A DNA stretch of 64,000 bases from contig JAYKKM010000375.1 in the NCBI GenBank assembly GCA_035772405.1, positions 3,244,001 to 3,308,000 on the forward strand, read 5' to 3'. Under the pieces are notes generated by a model. It saw only the letters and a program-made list of their open reading frames with translations, was not told where the DNA came from and searched no databases. Shown here one piece after another: positions 12,801 through 24,800 of the stretch (its first letter is position 1; every line of letters begins with the position of its first letter). This DNA comes from Chrysogorgia sp. JL179-B06. Lineage: Eukaryota > Cnidaria > Anthozoa > Scleralcyonacea > Chrysogorgiidae. The position numbers and the translations under genes were made by a program.

Positions 12801-15800
12801 CCATTCCCTTACTCGGAGTCCCCACCCTCCACTCCCTTACTCGGAATCCCCACCCTCCATTCCCTTACTCGGAGTCCCCACGCTCCACTCCCTTACTCGG
12901 AGTCCCCACGCTCCACTCCCTTACTCGGAGTCCCCACGCTCCACTCCCTTACTCGGAGTCCCCACCCTCTGTGTAATAAAGCCATTACTTAGCAAAGGAA
13001 CTAAACTGAACATCATTAGTAAGCTGTAGTTAACGTAGGAAATGTATGATTATTTGTAACAGTCTTTCTTTGTTTGTAGTAAGGTGGTGTGTCGGTTGTA
13101 ATATGATATAGTTTTCCGGCACACCCAGTCATTGTAATGTAATATTAGTTAAGAATAAGAATCAGTATGTTGTAAGAATTGGAGTTGGTAAGATGTAGCA
13201 CGTTTTGTAGTTGGGTAATAAATTATATACCGAAAGATACAGTCCCCTGAATGAACTGGAATCAGTGCCGGAATAAAGTTCCGCAACACATGGTCCTTCG
13301 ACCGCGGATATAGAGAGTAGAGAAGCGAACGAACCGAGTTTGACAAGACAAAAATTATGACGGACGTCTTGAAAAAGAAGAAGAAATCGCGAGGTGGTCA
13401 TAAGTCATATATCAAGAAAAGACTATCCGACGCAAGGCATTGCCTAGAAGAATATGACGAACAGAAGAGATTACAAGCAGCCCAACTGAAGACAACACTC
13501 GAAGAAGAGTTACATATTTTGAAGAAGTTAGACGACGAAATTATAGACATGTTAACAGACAATGACGACATTGATGAAGAAGCGATCAATAACGAAATCG
13601 AAGAGGCAGGATGTTTGAGAGCCGAAATCCAGACCGCAATCATGTCGTTAGAAGAACAGTTGAAGCCAAAGAACACAATTCCAGTCGTCAACGTTCAAGT
13701 AGCGCAACCAAAAGAAAGCGCAAAGACAACAACGCCAGAAGATGATTTTGAAGGCGCGTCTACGAGTTACCTGTACATACCAGTCACCGAAAACGCAGAC
13801 GAGACAGCGACACCGCAAGTTACGAATTCCACGCCGTCGCCAGTCGAAAACGCAGAGACAGAAAAAGGGACGTCTACGAGTTCCGCGACCGAAAGCGCAA
13901 AGACAGCGACGCCAGAAAGTCCATCAACGAGTTTTGCGTCTGGTAACAAGGGCGAAAATACAACGAGCATCAGAGAAAGGGTAATACGAGCCAAACTTCC
14001 CAAGCTAGAGATCAAGCGATACAATGGACGACCGAATGAATGGCAGGAGTTTTGGGACGGTTTCGAAAGCTCAATTCACTCGAACTCAAGCCTGTCAAAC
14101 GTAGACAAGTTCTCGTACCTTCGTGGATTGATACAAGGACCAGCTCACGCAGCTATTGCCGGATTCGCGCTGACAACCGCGAATTACGAAGCCGCTATCG
14201 CGCTCCTGAAACGAAGGTTTGGTAAAAGAACCACTATACAGCGATCCCACATCAACGAGATGTTGAAAGTTGAGCCCGTAGTCGACGACAAAGATACCCG
14301 TGGCTTGCGAAAGCTTCACGATGCCATTGAAGCGCACCACCGAGGACTTCAAGCGATTGGTGTAGAGTCAAGTGCGTACGACGCCATTGTTGTCCCAGCA
14401 ATAGTGGAAAAGATGCCAGAGGCAGTGAGACTAACGGTAACCAGAGGAAAAGACCACGCAGAATGGAGTATGGATGAGATGCTTTCCGAGTTGCTCGCAG
14501 AATTGGAGCTTCGAGAGGAGTATTCATTCGGATCAAGAGAATTGAAGAAAACACCACGAGATGATGGAAGAAAGAGAGGATATGAAACCCCAAGTACGGG
14601 CAGCGCATTACATGCAGGAGCCGAGATGGAGCAGTCGTGTGCTTACTGCAGAGAACATCATAACCATAAGGACTGCTCGAAGGTAAAGTCAGTCAGCGAC
14701 AGAAAGCAACTTCTTCGTAAGTACGGACGGTGTTTTATCTGTATCAAGAAAGGACACATTGCTCGTAATTGTAATTGTAAAGTAATTTGTAGTAATTGTA
14801 AAGGGAGACATCATCTATCAATCTGTGATGCTACTAATTATGTAAAAGATGAAATAACTAGTTCTAATAATAATAAGGATAACGCGCGCTATATTAAGCC
14901 TACTTTTCACGTTGGTTCAGTTGTAGGAGTAGCTTTACAAACAGCTCAAGCTATAGTGAATGGAAAGAAAAGGTTGAAAGTCAGAGTTTTGTTTGATACA
15001 GGTAGCCATAGATCTTTTATTACTTCTAGAGCAGTTAGATTGAGTGGAGTAGAAAAGAGCAGAAAGGAGTGGATAGAAATTAGTACCTTTGGACAGCAAG
15101 GCAAAGTAGGTGGTTTAAAAGATGTCCACAAATTAGAACTTCTACCTGTGGGTGGTGGAGATGCGGTTGAGATTGAAGTGTACGAGGTTCCAAATATTTC
15201 TCAAATTAGAAATGAGCATGTTGAACTCTGCAAAACTGAATATGCTCATCTTCATGGTCTGTGGTTTTCAGATGTTTGTAAAGGTGAAGAGGTTCTTGAA
15301 GTGGATGTGTTGATTGGTGCTGACTACCTTTGGTGTTTCCAAGGAGGGAGAACTATAAGGGGGGAGAGTGATGAGCCAGTTGCTGTTGAAACATGTTTGG
15401 GATGGGTTTTGTCAGGTCCAATGAAGGGACGTTCTGTGAGCAAAGAGACAAATGTAAATTTTGTGAGTCATGAAATGTCGAGTGAAGGTTCAATAGAGAT
15501 GAGTATACAGAAATTGTGGGATTACGAGACACTGGGTATAAGAGAGGAGCTTGGGGTGCATGAGGCATTAAAAGACTCCATTGCATTCAACGGCACAAGG
15601 TATAAGGTGTGTTTGCCATGGAAAGAGGGGAATAAGCCGTTGCCAAGTAACTACGGATGTAGTGCTAAAAGGTTGAAAGGGCAATTAGAGAGGCTAAGGA
15701 AAGATCCCATTGTCCTGCATGAGTATGATTCTATCATCAAGGAACAGGGTGATCTTGGCATCATTGAAAAGGTAGCTGAGTTAGAAAGCTCAGATAAAGT

Positions 15801-18800
15801 GCACTACCTACCACATCATGCTGTGGTGCGAAAAGATGCCAAAACAACAAAGGTGAGGGTGGTGTATGATGCATCTTGCAAAGATAGCAAGAAAGGTGTT
15901 TCATTGAATGATTGTCTGCATGTGGGACCGGCATTATCACCGCTATTGTTTGACATCTTGGTTAGGTTCAGAGAGAAGCGAGTAGCAGTGATAGGTGATA
16001 TTGAGAAGGCATTTCTCAATATAGAAGTTGCCGAGAAGGATAGGGATTGCTTAAGGTTTCTCTGGGTTGATGATGTGAATAAGGAACAGATTAATCCAGT
16101 GGCATATAGATTTTGTAGGGTTGTTTTTGGAGTTAATTGCTCACCATTTTTGCTAAATGCCACATTGAGATTTCACTTGGATAGCTTTAATGATATTGAC
16201 CCAGAATTTGTGAGAGTGATGAAGGATAGCTTTTATGTGGATGATCTTGTGACAGGGAAGGAAACTGTTGGACAAGCTCATGAGCTTTTTATGAAAGCAT
16301 CTAATAGGCTTGCAGAAGGAGGCTTTAAATTAAGAAAGTGGTTGACGAATAGTACAGAGCTGAGAGACATCATTAACAAGAATGGTAGTACAAAAGTTAG
16401 TGAAATCTCAGATGATGAAACATATGCAAAGGTCACACTAGGTGGGAATGAGACGGCAGAAGAGAAAGTATTGGGACTTTCTTGGAATTGTGACACTGAC
16501 ATGTTTCACTTCGGGTTTACAGGGTTTGTTGAAAAGGCTTACATTCTGTGTTGTTTACGAAGGTTTGTAGCAAGAAGGGGTATGCCAACCTTGGTTGTTT
16601 CTGACAATGCTAAGACCTTTAAGGCAACACAACGAGCGTTGGTCAAGTTGTATGACCATCCAGGGGTAAAAGCTCACTTGGATGGAAATAGAATAGAGTG
16701 GAAAATAGGAAAGGTTGAAGAAAAGATTATGGGAAAGGATGGAATTGTGAGGGGTGCTAGAGTTAAAGTGATAACTAAGGGTAAACCAGTTTATCTAAAT
16801 AGGCCAGTTCAAAAATTGTATCCTTTAGAGATACGTACAGCTAGTAAAGAGAAAGATGAGAAAAAGGTAGAAATAGTAGAACCTATACAAACTAGGCGAA
16901 CCAACAGGCGTGCCGCAGCTATTGATGCATGTTGGAAAACTAAGGCTATGCTTGACCAGCAGGGTCAAGAGGGGGAGGATGTGTAATAAAGCCATTACTT
17001 AGCAAAGGAACTAAACTGAACATCATTAGTAAGCTGTAGTTAACGTAGGAAATGTATGATTATTTGTAACAGTCTTTCTTTGTTTGTAGTAAGGTGGTGT
17101 GTCGGTTGTAATATGATATAGTTTTCCGGCACACCCAGTCATTGTAATGTAATATTAGTTAAGAATAAGAATCAGTATGTTGTAAGAATTGGAGTTGGTA
17201 AGATGTAGCACGTTTTGTAGTTGGGTAATAAATTATATACCGAAAGATACAGTCCCCTGAATGAACTGGAATCAGTGCCGGAATAAAGTTCCGCAACACC
17301 CTCCACTCCCTTACTCGGAGTCCCCACCCTCCACTCCCTTACTCGGAATCCCCACCCTCCACTCCCTTACTCGGAATCCCCACCCTCCACTCCCTTACTC
17401 GGAATCCCCACCCTCCATTCCCTTACTCGGAGTCCCCACGCTCCACTCCCTTACTCGGAGTATCCACTCCCTTACTCGGAGTCCTCACGCTCCACTCCCT
17501 TACTCGGAGTCCCCACGCTCCACTCCCTTGCTCGGAGCATCCACTCCCTTACTCGGAGTCCCCACGCTCCACTCCCTTACTCGGAGTCCCCACGCTCCAC
17601 TCCCTTACTCGGAGTATCCATTCCCTTACTCCGGAGTCCCCACCCTCCACTCACCTTACTCGGAGTCCCCACCCTCCATTCCCTTACTCGGAGTCCCGAC
17701 GCTCACTCCCTTACTCGGAAATTTTCCCCCCCCACCCGCCCTCCATTCCCTTACTCGGAGATCTCACGCCTTACTCGGAATCCCCACCCTCCACATTCCC
17801 TTACTCGGAGTATCTCTCGGTCCCCCACCCTCCACGGTCCCGCCCCACGCTCCTTACTCGGAAATCATTCCCTTACTCGGAGTCCCCATTAACCCTCCAC
17901 TCCCTTACTCGGAGTCCCCACGCTCCACTCCCTTACTCGGAGTATCCACTCCCTTACTCGGAGTCCCCACGCTCCACTCCCTTACTCGGAGTCCCCACGC
18001 TCCACTCCCTTACTCGGAGCACTCCACTCCCTTACTCGGAGTCCCCACGCTCCACTCCCTTACTCGGAGTCCCCACGCTCCACTCCCTTACTCGGAGTAT
18101 CCATTCCCTTACTCGGAGTCCCCACCTCCACTCCCTTACTCGGAGTCCCCACCCTCCATTCCCTTACTCGGAGTCCCCACGCTCCACTCCCTTACTCGGA
18201 ATCCCCACCCTCCATTCCCTTACTCGGAGTCCCCACGCTCCACTCCCTTACTCGGAGTCCCCACCCTCCACTCCCTTACTCGGAGTCCCCACCCTCCACT
18301 CCCTTACTCGGAGTCCCCACCCTCCACTCCCTTACTTCCCCACCCTCCACTCCCTTACTCGGAGTCCCCTCCACTCCCTTACTCGGAATCCCCACCCTCC
18401 ATTCCCTTACTCGGAGTCCCCACGCTCCAATCCCTTACTCGGAGTCCCCACCCTCCATTCCCTTGCTCGGAGTCCCCACCCTCCATTCCCTTACTCGGAG
18501 TCCCCACGCTCCACTCCCTTACTCGGAGTCCCCACGCTCCACTCCCTTACTCGGAGTCCCCACGCTCCACTCCCTTACTCGGAGTCCCCACCCTCCACTC
18601 CCTTACTCGGAGTCCCCACTCTCCACTCCCTTACTCGGAGTCCCCACCCTCCTCTCCCTTACTCGGAATCCCCACCCTCCACTCCCTTACTCGGAGTCCC
18701 CACCCTCCTCTCCCTTACTCGGAATCCCCACCCTCCACTCCCTTACTCGTAATCCCCACCCTCCATTCCCTTACTTGGAGTCCCCACGCTCCATTCCCTT

Positions 18801-21800
18801 ACTCGGAGTCCCCACGCTCCATTCCCTTACTCGGAGTCCCCACGCTCCACTCCCTTACTCGGAGTATCCACTCCCTTACTCGGAGTCCCCACCCTCCACT
18901 CCCTTACTCGGAGTCCCTACCCTCCACTCCCTTACTCGGAGTCCCCACCCTCCACTCCCTTACTCGGAGTCCCCACCCTCCACTCCCTTACTCGTAGTCC
19001 CCACCCTCCACTCCCTTACTCGGAGTCCCCACGCTCCACTCCCTTACTCGGAATCCCCACCCTCCATTCCCTTACTCGGAGTCCCCACGCTCCATTCCCT
19101 TACTCGGAGTCCCCACGCTCCATTCCCTTACTCGGAGTCCCCACCCTCCATTCCCTTACTCGGAGTCCCCACCCTCCATTCCCTTACTCGGAGTCCCCAC
19201 GCTCCACTCCCTTAGTCGGAGTCCCCACCCTCCATTCCCTTACTCGGAGTCCCCACGCTCCATTCCCTTACTCGGAGTCCCCACCCTCCATTCCCTTACT
19301 CGGAGTCCCCACGCTCCACTCCCTTAGTCGGAGTCCCCACACTCCATTCCCTTACTCGGAGTCCCCACGCTCCATTCCGTTACTCGGAGTCCCCACGCTC
19401 CATTCCCTTACTCGGAGTCCCCACCCTCCATTCCCTTACTCGGAGTCCCCACCCTCCATTCCCTAACTCGGAGTCCCCACGCTCCACTCCCTTAGTCGGA
19501 GTCCCCACCCTCCATTCCCTTACTCGGAGTCCCCACGCTCCATTCCCTTACTCGGAGTCCCCACGCTCCATTCCCTTACTCGGAGTCCCCACCCTCCATT
19601 CCCTTACTCGGAGTCCCCACCCTCCATTCCCTAACTCGGAGTCCCCACGCTCCACTCCCTTAGTCAGAGTCCTCACACTCCATTCCCTTACTCGGAGTCC
19701 CCACGCTCCATTCCCTTACTCGGAGTCCCCACCCTCCATTCCCTTACTCGGAGTCCCCACCCTCCATTCCCTTACTCGGAGTCCCCACGCTCCACTCCCT
19801 TAGTCGGAGTCCCCACACTCCATTCCCTTACTCGGAGTCCCCACGCTCCATTCCCTTACTCGGAGTCCCCACCCTCCATTCCCTTACTCGGAGTCCCCAC
19901 CCTCCATTCCCTTACTCGGAGTCCCCACCCTCCATTCCCTTACTCGGAGTCCCCACCCTCCACTCCCTTACTCGGAGTCCCCACGCTCCACTCCCTTACT
20001 CGGAGTATCCACTCCCTTACTCGGAGTCCCCACCCTCCATTCCCTTACTCGGAGTCCCCACCCTCCATTCCCTTACTCGGAGTCCCCACCCTCCACTCCC
20101 TTACTCGGAGTCCCCATGCTCCACTCCCTTAATCGGAGTCCCCACGCTCCACTCCCTTACTCGGAGTATCCACTCCCTTACTCGGAGTCCCCACGCTCCA
20201 CTCCCTTACTCGGAGTATCCACTCCCTTACTCGGAGTCCCCATGCTCCACTCCCTTACTCGGAGTCATATACAACGTATATGCTCGCCAGGGCAACGTAT
20301 GGAACCTCCTTCCCTATGGAATATTGGGCGTTAAATGACCTATTCTTAGCAACTATTTGTCTAGCAAGAGGCCCTGTTTTATTGCCTGTTTTTTACCCCC
20401 TATTCAGCGACCACTTATCAAAATTCCGGAATTTTACTGCGTAAAATAATCTATACTGATCAAACGGCTACCTCTATTAAAGTCAAAATGTCAAATATTT
20501 GACGTTATGAAACCAATCTATTATGAACCAAAGGTGGCCTTTTATGTTTTGCGAGAAAAATCGAGCGGCGTAGTCGAATGTGCAAAATATGACAGCTACT
20601 TAATCATCTGCAGTACTGTACCTCGTATCATCTGATAGAAAAAGGCGGAATTTTTTCAATATATAAAATGTCTTATTCACACGCAAAAAGCAGCTTTGAT
20701 GGTTAAGCGACCATCTCCCCCGTAAGCGACCCCACACTCCTGACCCCAAGGTGGTCGCACACGATGGTTGTTGTAAACACTTCACTTTCTTGATTTAGGA
20801 CCGCTGGAAGTATATTGGGCACCGGGATGAATGCGTTTATTTCTGACTGGGATAAAGTAACAACAGCAGTAAGTCTAGCTTGATATTTCTTTGGATTTCT
20901 TTGCCATCAGATTTCCAGTTTCTCTTTTTTCCCCTCAGGATTTTGAAACTATAGTCCTCATGTTTAGTTTAGTTTAGTTTAGTTTAGTTTAGTTTCTGTT
21001 TAGTTTAGTTTCTGTTTAGTTTAGTTTCTGTTTAGTTTAGTTTAGTTTAGTTTCTGTTTAGTTTAGTTTCTGTTAAGTTTAGTTTCTGTTTAGTTTAGTT
21101 TAGTTTAGTTAGTTTAGTTTAGTTTCTGTTTAGTTTAGTTTCTGTTTAGTTTAGTTTCTGTTTAGTTTAGTTTAGTTTAGTTAGTTTAGTTTAGTTTAGT
21201 TTAGTTAGTTTCTGTTTAGTTTAGTTTAGTTTAGTTTAGTTTAGTTTAGTTTAGTTTCTGTTTAGTTTAGTTTCTGTTAAGTTTAGTTTCTGTTTAGTTT
21301 AGTTTAGTTTAGTTAGTTTAGTTTAGTTTCTGTTTAGTTTAGTTTCTGTTTAGTTTAGTTTCTGTTAAGTTTAGTTTCTGTTTAGTTTAGTTTAGTTTAG
21401 TTAGTTTAGTTTCTGTTTAGTTTAGTTTAGTTTCTGTTTATTTTAGTTTCTGTTTAGTTTAGTTTCTGTTTAGTTTAGTTTAGTTTCTGTTTATTTTAGT
21501 TTCTGTTTAGTTTAGTTTCTGTTTAGTTTAGTTTAGTTTAGTTTAGTTTAGTTTCTGTTTAGTTTAGTTTCTGTTAAGTTTAGTTTCTGTTTAGTTTAGT
21601 TTAGTTTAGTTAGTTTAGTTTCTGTTTAGTTTAGTTTCTGTTTAGTTTAGTTTAGTTTCTGTTTATTTTAGTTTCTGTTTAGTTTAGTTTCTGTTTAGTT
21701 TAGTTTATTTTAGTTTAGTTTAGTTTCTGTTTAGTTTAGTTTCTGTTTAGTTTAGTTTAGTTTCTGTTTATTTTAGTTTAGTTTAGTTTAGTTAGTTTAG

Positions 21801-24800
21801 TTTAGTTTCTGTTTAGTTTAGTTTCTGTTTAGTTTAGTTTCTGTTTAGTTTATTTTAGTTTAGTTTAGTTTCTGTTTAGTTTAGTTTCTGTTTAGTTTAG
21901 TTTAGTTTCTGTTTATTTTAGTTTCTGTTTAGTTTAGTTTCTGTTTAGTTTAGTTTAGTTTAGTTTCTGTTTATTTTAGTTTCTGTTTAGTTTAGTTTCT
22001 GTTTAGTTTAGTTTCTGTTTAGTTTAGTTTCTGTTTAGTTTAGTTTAGTTTCTGTTTAGTTTAGTTTCTGTTTAGTTTAGTTTAGTTTAGTTTAGTTTCT
22101 GTTTAGTTTAGTTTAGTTAAGTTTAGTTTAGTTTCTGTTTAGTTTAGTTTAGTTTCTGTTTAGTGTAGTTTAGTTAAGTTTAGTTTAGTTTCTGTTTAGT
22201 TTAGTTTAGTTTCTGTTTAGTTTAGTTTAGTTTAGTTTCTGTTTAGTTTAGTTTAGTTTCTGTTTAGTTTAGTTTCTGTTTAGTTTAGTTTAGTTTAGTT
22301 TAGTTTCTGTTTAGTTTAGTTTAGTTTAGTTTAGTTTAGTTTAGTTTAGTTTAGTTTCTGTTTAGTTTAGTTTAGTTTAGTTTAGTTTAGTTTAGTTTAG
22401 TTTAGTGTATTTATTACTCTTTTTAAGTGAACGGAATACCCCCAACAGTTCAGAAGCCCAAATGATAGGGGTTCCGAGGGCCTACGATTTAAGGTTGTTA
22501 TCCGCGAGAAGACCCGAAAGTCTTACCATTTGCTGGTATTATTGCAAAGGCAGCACTTTCTCCTGAGTGCAGGTAGTCCGACCCACTCATAGACATGTGT
22601 GGTAACCACTAGACCACAATATAATAGCTGGTCAAATATCTTGTTGAAATTTAAACTCTTAAGGTAGCAAGATCCCTCTGAATACATTTTTAATACCATA
22701 CAATATAACAATTAACCCTTACAACCATTTGATAGAACATATGACAAATAATATCTCCACACAAAACGTTTGCATAAATTATGCTAATTAGCTGACGAAA
22801 TGGCCGCCGATTGGTCAAAATCGGGATATACTTCAAACAAGATTTCTCAGGCAGTTTTAGAGATAAGGTCCTGAAAGTTTCTGAGTTTATAGCTTATACA
22901 CTAAGGCATATTCTGGTGGTAGCATTTTCAATATAAACTTTCAGCTATTTTCTGACATGCTTTTTTCTTTTTTTTTCAATTTCCACCACCTAAATTATAT
23001 TAATTATGTCAGATAATTCAACAAGTATGAATCAGATTCAAAATTCCTACCACCATTCCCTAGATATTCCTGTTAGGAGGCTGTGGTGAAAATTTTATTG
23101 AAATATATGGGAAAATGAGGGAGAAATAGTTTTTGGAAAATGGCAAGTATATCCCGATTTTGACCAATCGGCGGCCATTTCGTCAGCTAATTAGCATAAT
23201 TTATGCAAACTTTTTGTGTGGAAATATTATTTGTCATATGTTCTATCAAATGGTTGTAAGGGTTAATTGTTATATTGTATGGTATTAAAAATGTATTCAG
23301 AGGGATCTTGCTACCTTAACATTTTACCAGCTTGTGCGGGTACACCATTGTTTGAAGAAGAAATATCCGAAACTCTGATTATGGCTCCCGCCGGAGCTCT
23401 GGCGGGCCGTCCTGAAAAGAAAATCGCCGGCTATTTTTCCCCAATGTCCAAGCAAAATCGTCTCTGTAGGTTTGTTTTTTATGAAAAGCTCCCAAATTCC
23501 ATCATCAGTGTAATTCACATAATATAGTTGAATTTGCTTCCTATGAATTATTTCTCCAAATGCTGAAAATTGTATTCCTAAGATTCACATTTTCTAGGTG
23601 TAGTATAGAACCAGAATGTCCTTTTTGGCGCCCGTGACTGACGCCGACAGGACAGACATTGGGATCTGCACCTGTCTGACACTGACGGGTACTTCATTGG
23701 GAGAGCCACCTACTTTAGAACTAAGCGAAAGCCCTGATAGGATATATAAAAGTTAACGTTTGGCATTTACACTCGGTGAATGAGATGGTGAATGAGGTGT
23801 CGAATCATATACCTTCAAGACCCAACCGGGACCAGTTGCAAAAAATGAAACTTCAAGGTCTTCCGGTTGGAAATTGAACCTTGGATCTCTAGACCAGCGG
23901 TCTAACCAACTGAGCTACAGAAACCGTTACCGTGTGCTTAGCCACGAGTTCAGTATATATGGTAATGTAGGTAATGTCGGTGATCGCAACAGCAGGGCCA
24001 TAGCAAGATAAAGTCAATTGGGGGGGGGGGGAGGCGTTAATGGGACTGGGTTGCTGGGAGGTCCTGGGGTATGCCCCCACAGAAAATATTTGAAATTAGG
24101 ATCTCTGAAATAGGATTTCCTGACTTCTGAGAGTAATTTCCAGCACGTTTTAATAGATCTAAACTGGCAAGAAATCGCTAGAGCAAATTATTGGGGGGGG
24201 GGGGGCGGCCTCCCCGGCCCCACCCCCTGCTACGGCCATGAATAGGGTATGTTAGAGTTAATATTTGGCATTTAGACTTGATGAGTCAGATGAAAAAAGA
24301 AAAGTTATGGTGAATTATGAGTGTCCACATTCGTAATTTTACTTTTGATCGATTTTATTAGATATTAATGTAAATATAAAAAAGAGCGCGAACGGGACTC
24401 GAGGACCCATGCCCGTTGAAATAAAATTTCCCGTTGAAATAAAAAATACATAAAGTCATAGACCAACTGCTCGGAATTCACGATGCACCAACACACACGC
24501 ACAGCCCCAACCCCATTCTTCCGAACTCCACTGAAAGAACAAACTGAATGAAACTGAGTGGAATTCAAAAGAACGAGGTTGAAGTTCTATGTTCCGATTG
24601 GTAGCGAAACCTTGGTTGAGGAATGAACGAACCAGGTCTGCCGTATTTCCCCTTTTTCTCTCTATTTCAACGTCAAAAAAAAGTAAACATGTAGTTGAGA
24701 TACTGACCGTGTTCTGAACTTGAAAGTACATCCCATGCTATTGAAATTTGTCTTTAAAACATCCAAAAATATTCGACAGTGAAAGCCGCCATTTTGACGA

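Larger units (their letters stand above)
12970..17298 (+). mobile_element. BEL/Pao LTR retrotransposon, copy 2 (internally deleted)
   Basis: Two 319-bp LTRs (12970-13288 and 16980-17298), identical by eye, enclose one long open frame. A 5-bp target duplication CCCTC (12965-12969 and 17299-17303) lies in the minisatellite unit, so the empty site can be reconstructed exactly. A primer site starts at 13291 and a purine tract ends at 16979. The element keeps Gag, protease and most of RT but lacks RNase H and much of the integrase. It inserted after the minisatellite had formed. Confidence 0.95.
12609..20322. mobile_element. Inverted-repeat element whose interior became a minisatellite
   Basis: The left end carries TTCCATAT..GGAAGG and then AGAGCAAATACATTGCCCTC followed by GTACCAGCCTCC. 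The right end near 20266-20322 carries the inverse (ATGCTCGCCAGGGCAACGTA, GGAACCTCCTTCCCTATGGAA). The same family occurs as a short copy at 45690-45945, where both arms are clear and the interior also has ACCAAAACAACAAA..CCTAACCCT. Here the interior is replaced by the 28-bp minisatellite, which was later entered by a BEL/Pao element. Confidence 0.55.

Noticed and set aside
17261..18997. 578-codon ORF rich in Ser, Pro, Leu and His
   Set aside because: It is the 28-bp minisatellite read through. The unit length is not a multiple of 3 and it lacks stops, so several frames stay open with a 28-residue period.
18463..19215. 250-codon ORF of the same composition
   Set aside because: Another frame of the same minisatellite; no start context or non-repeat sequence.
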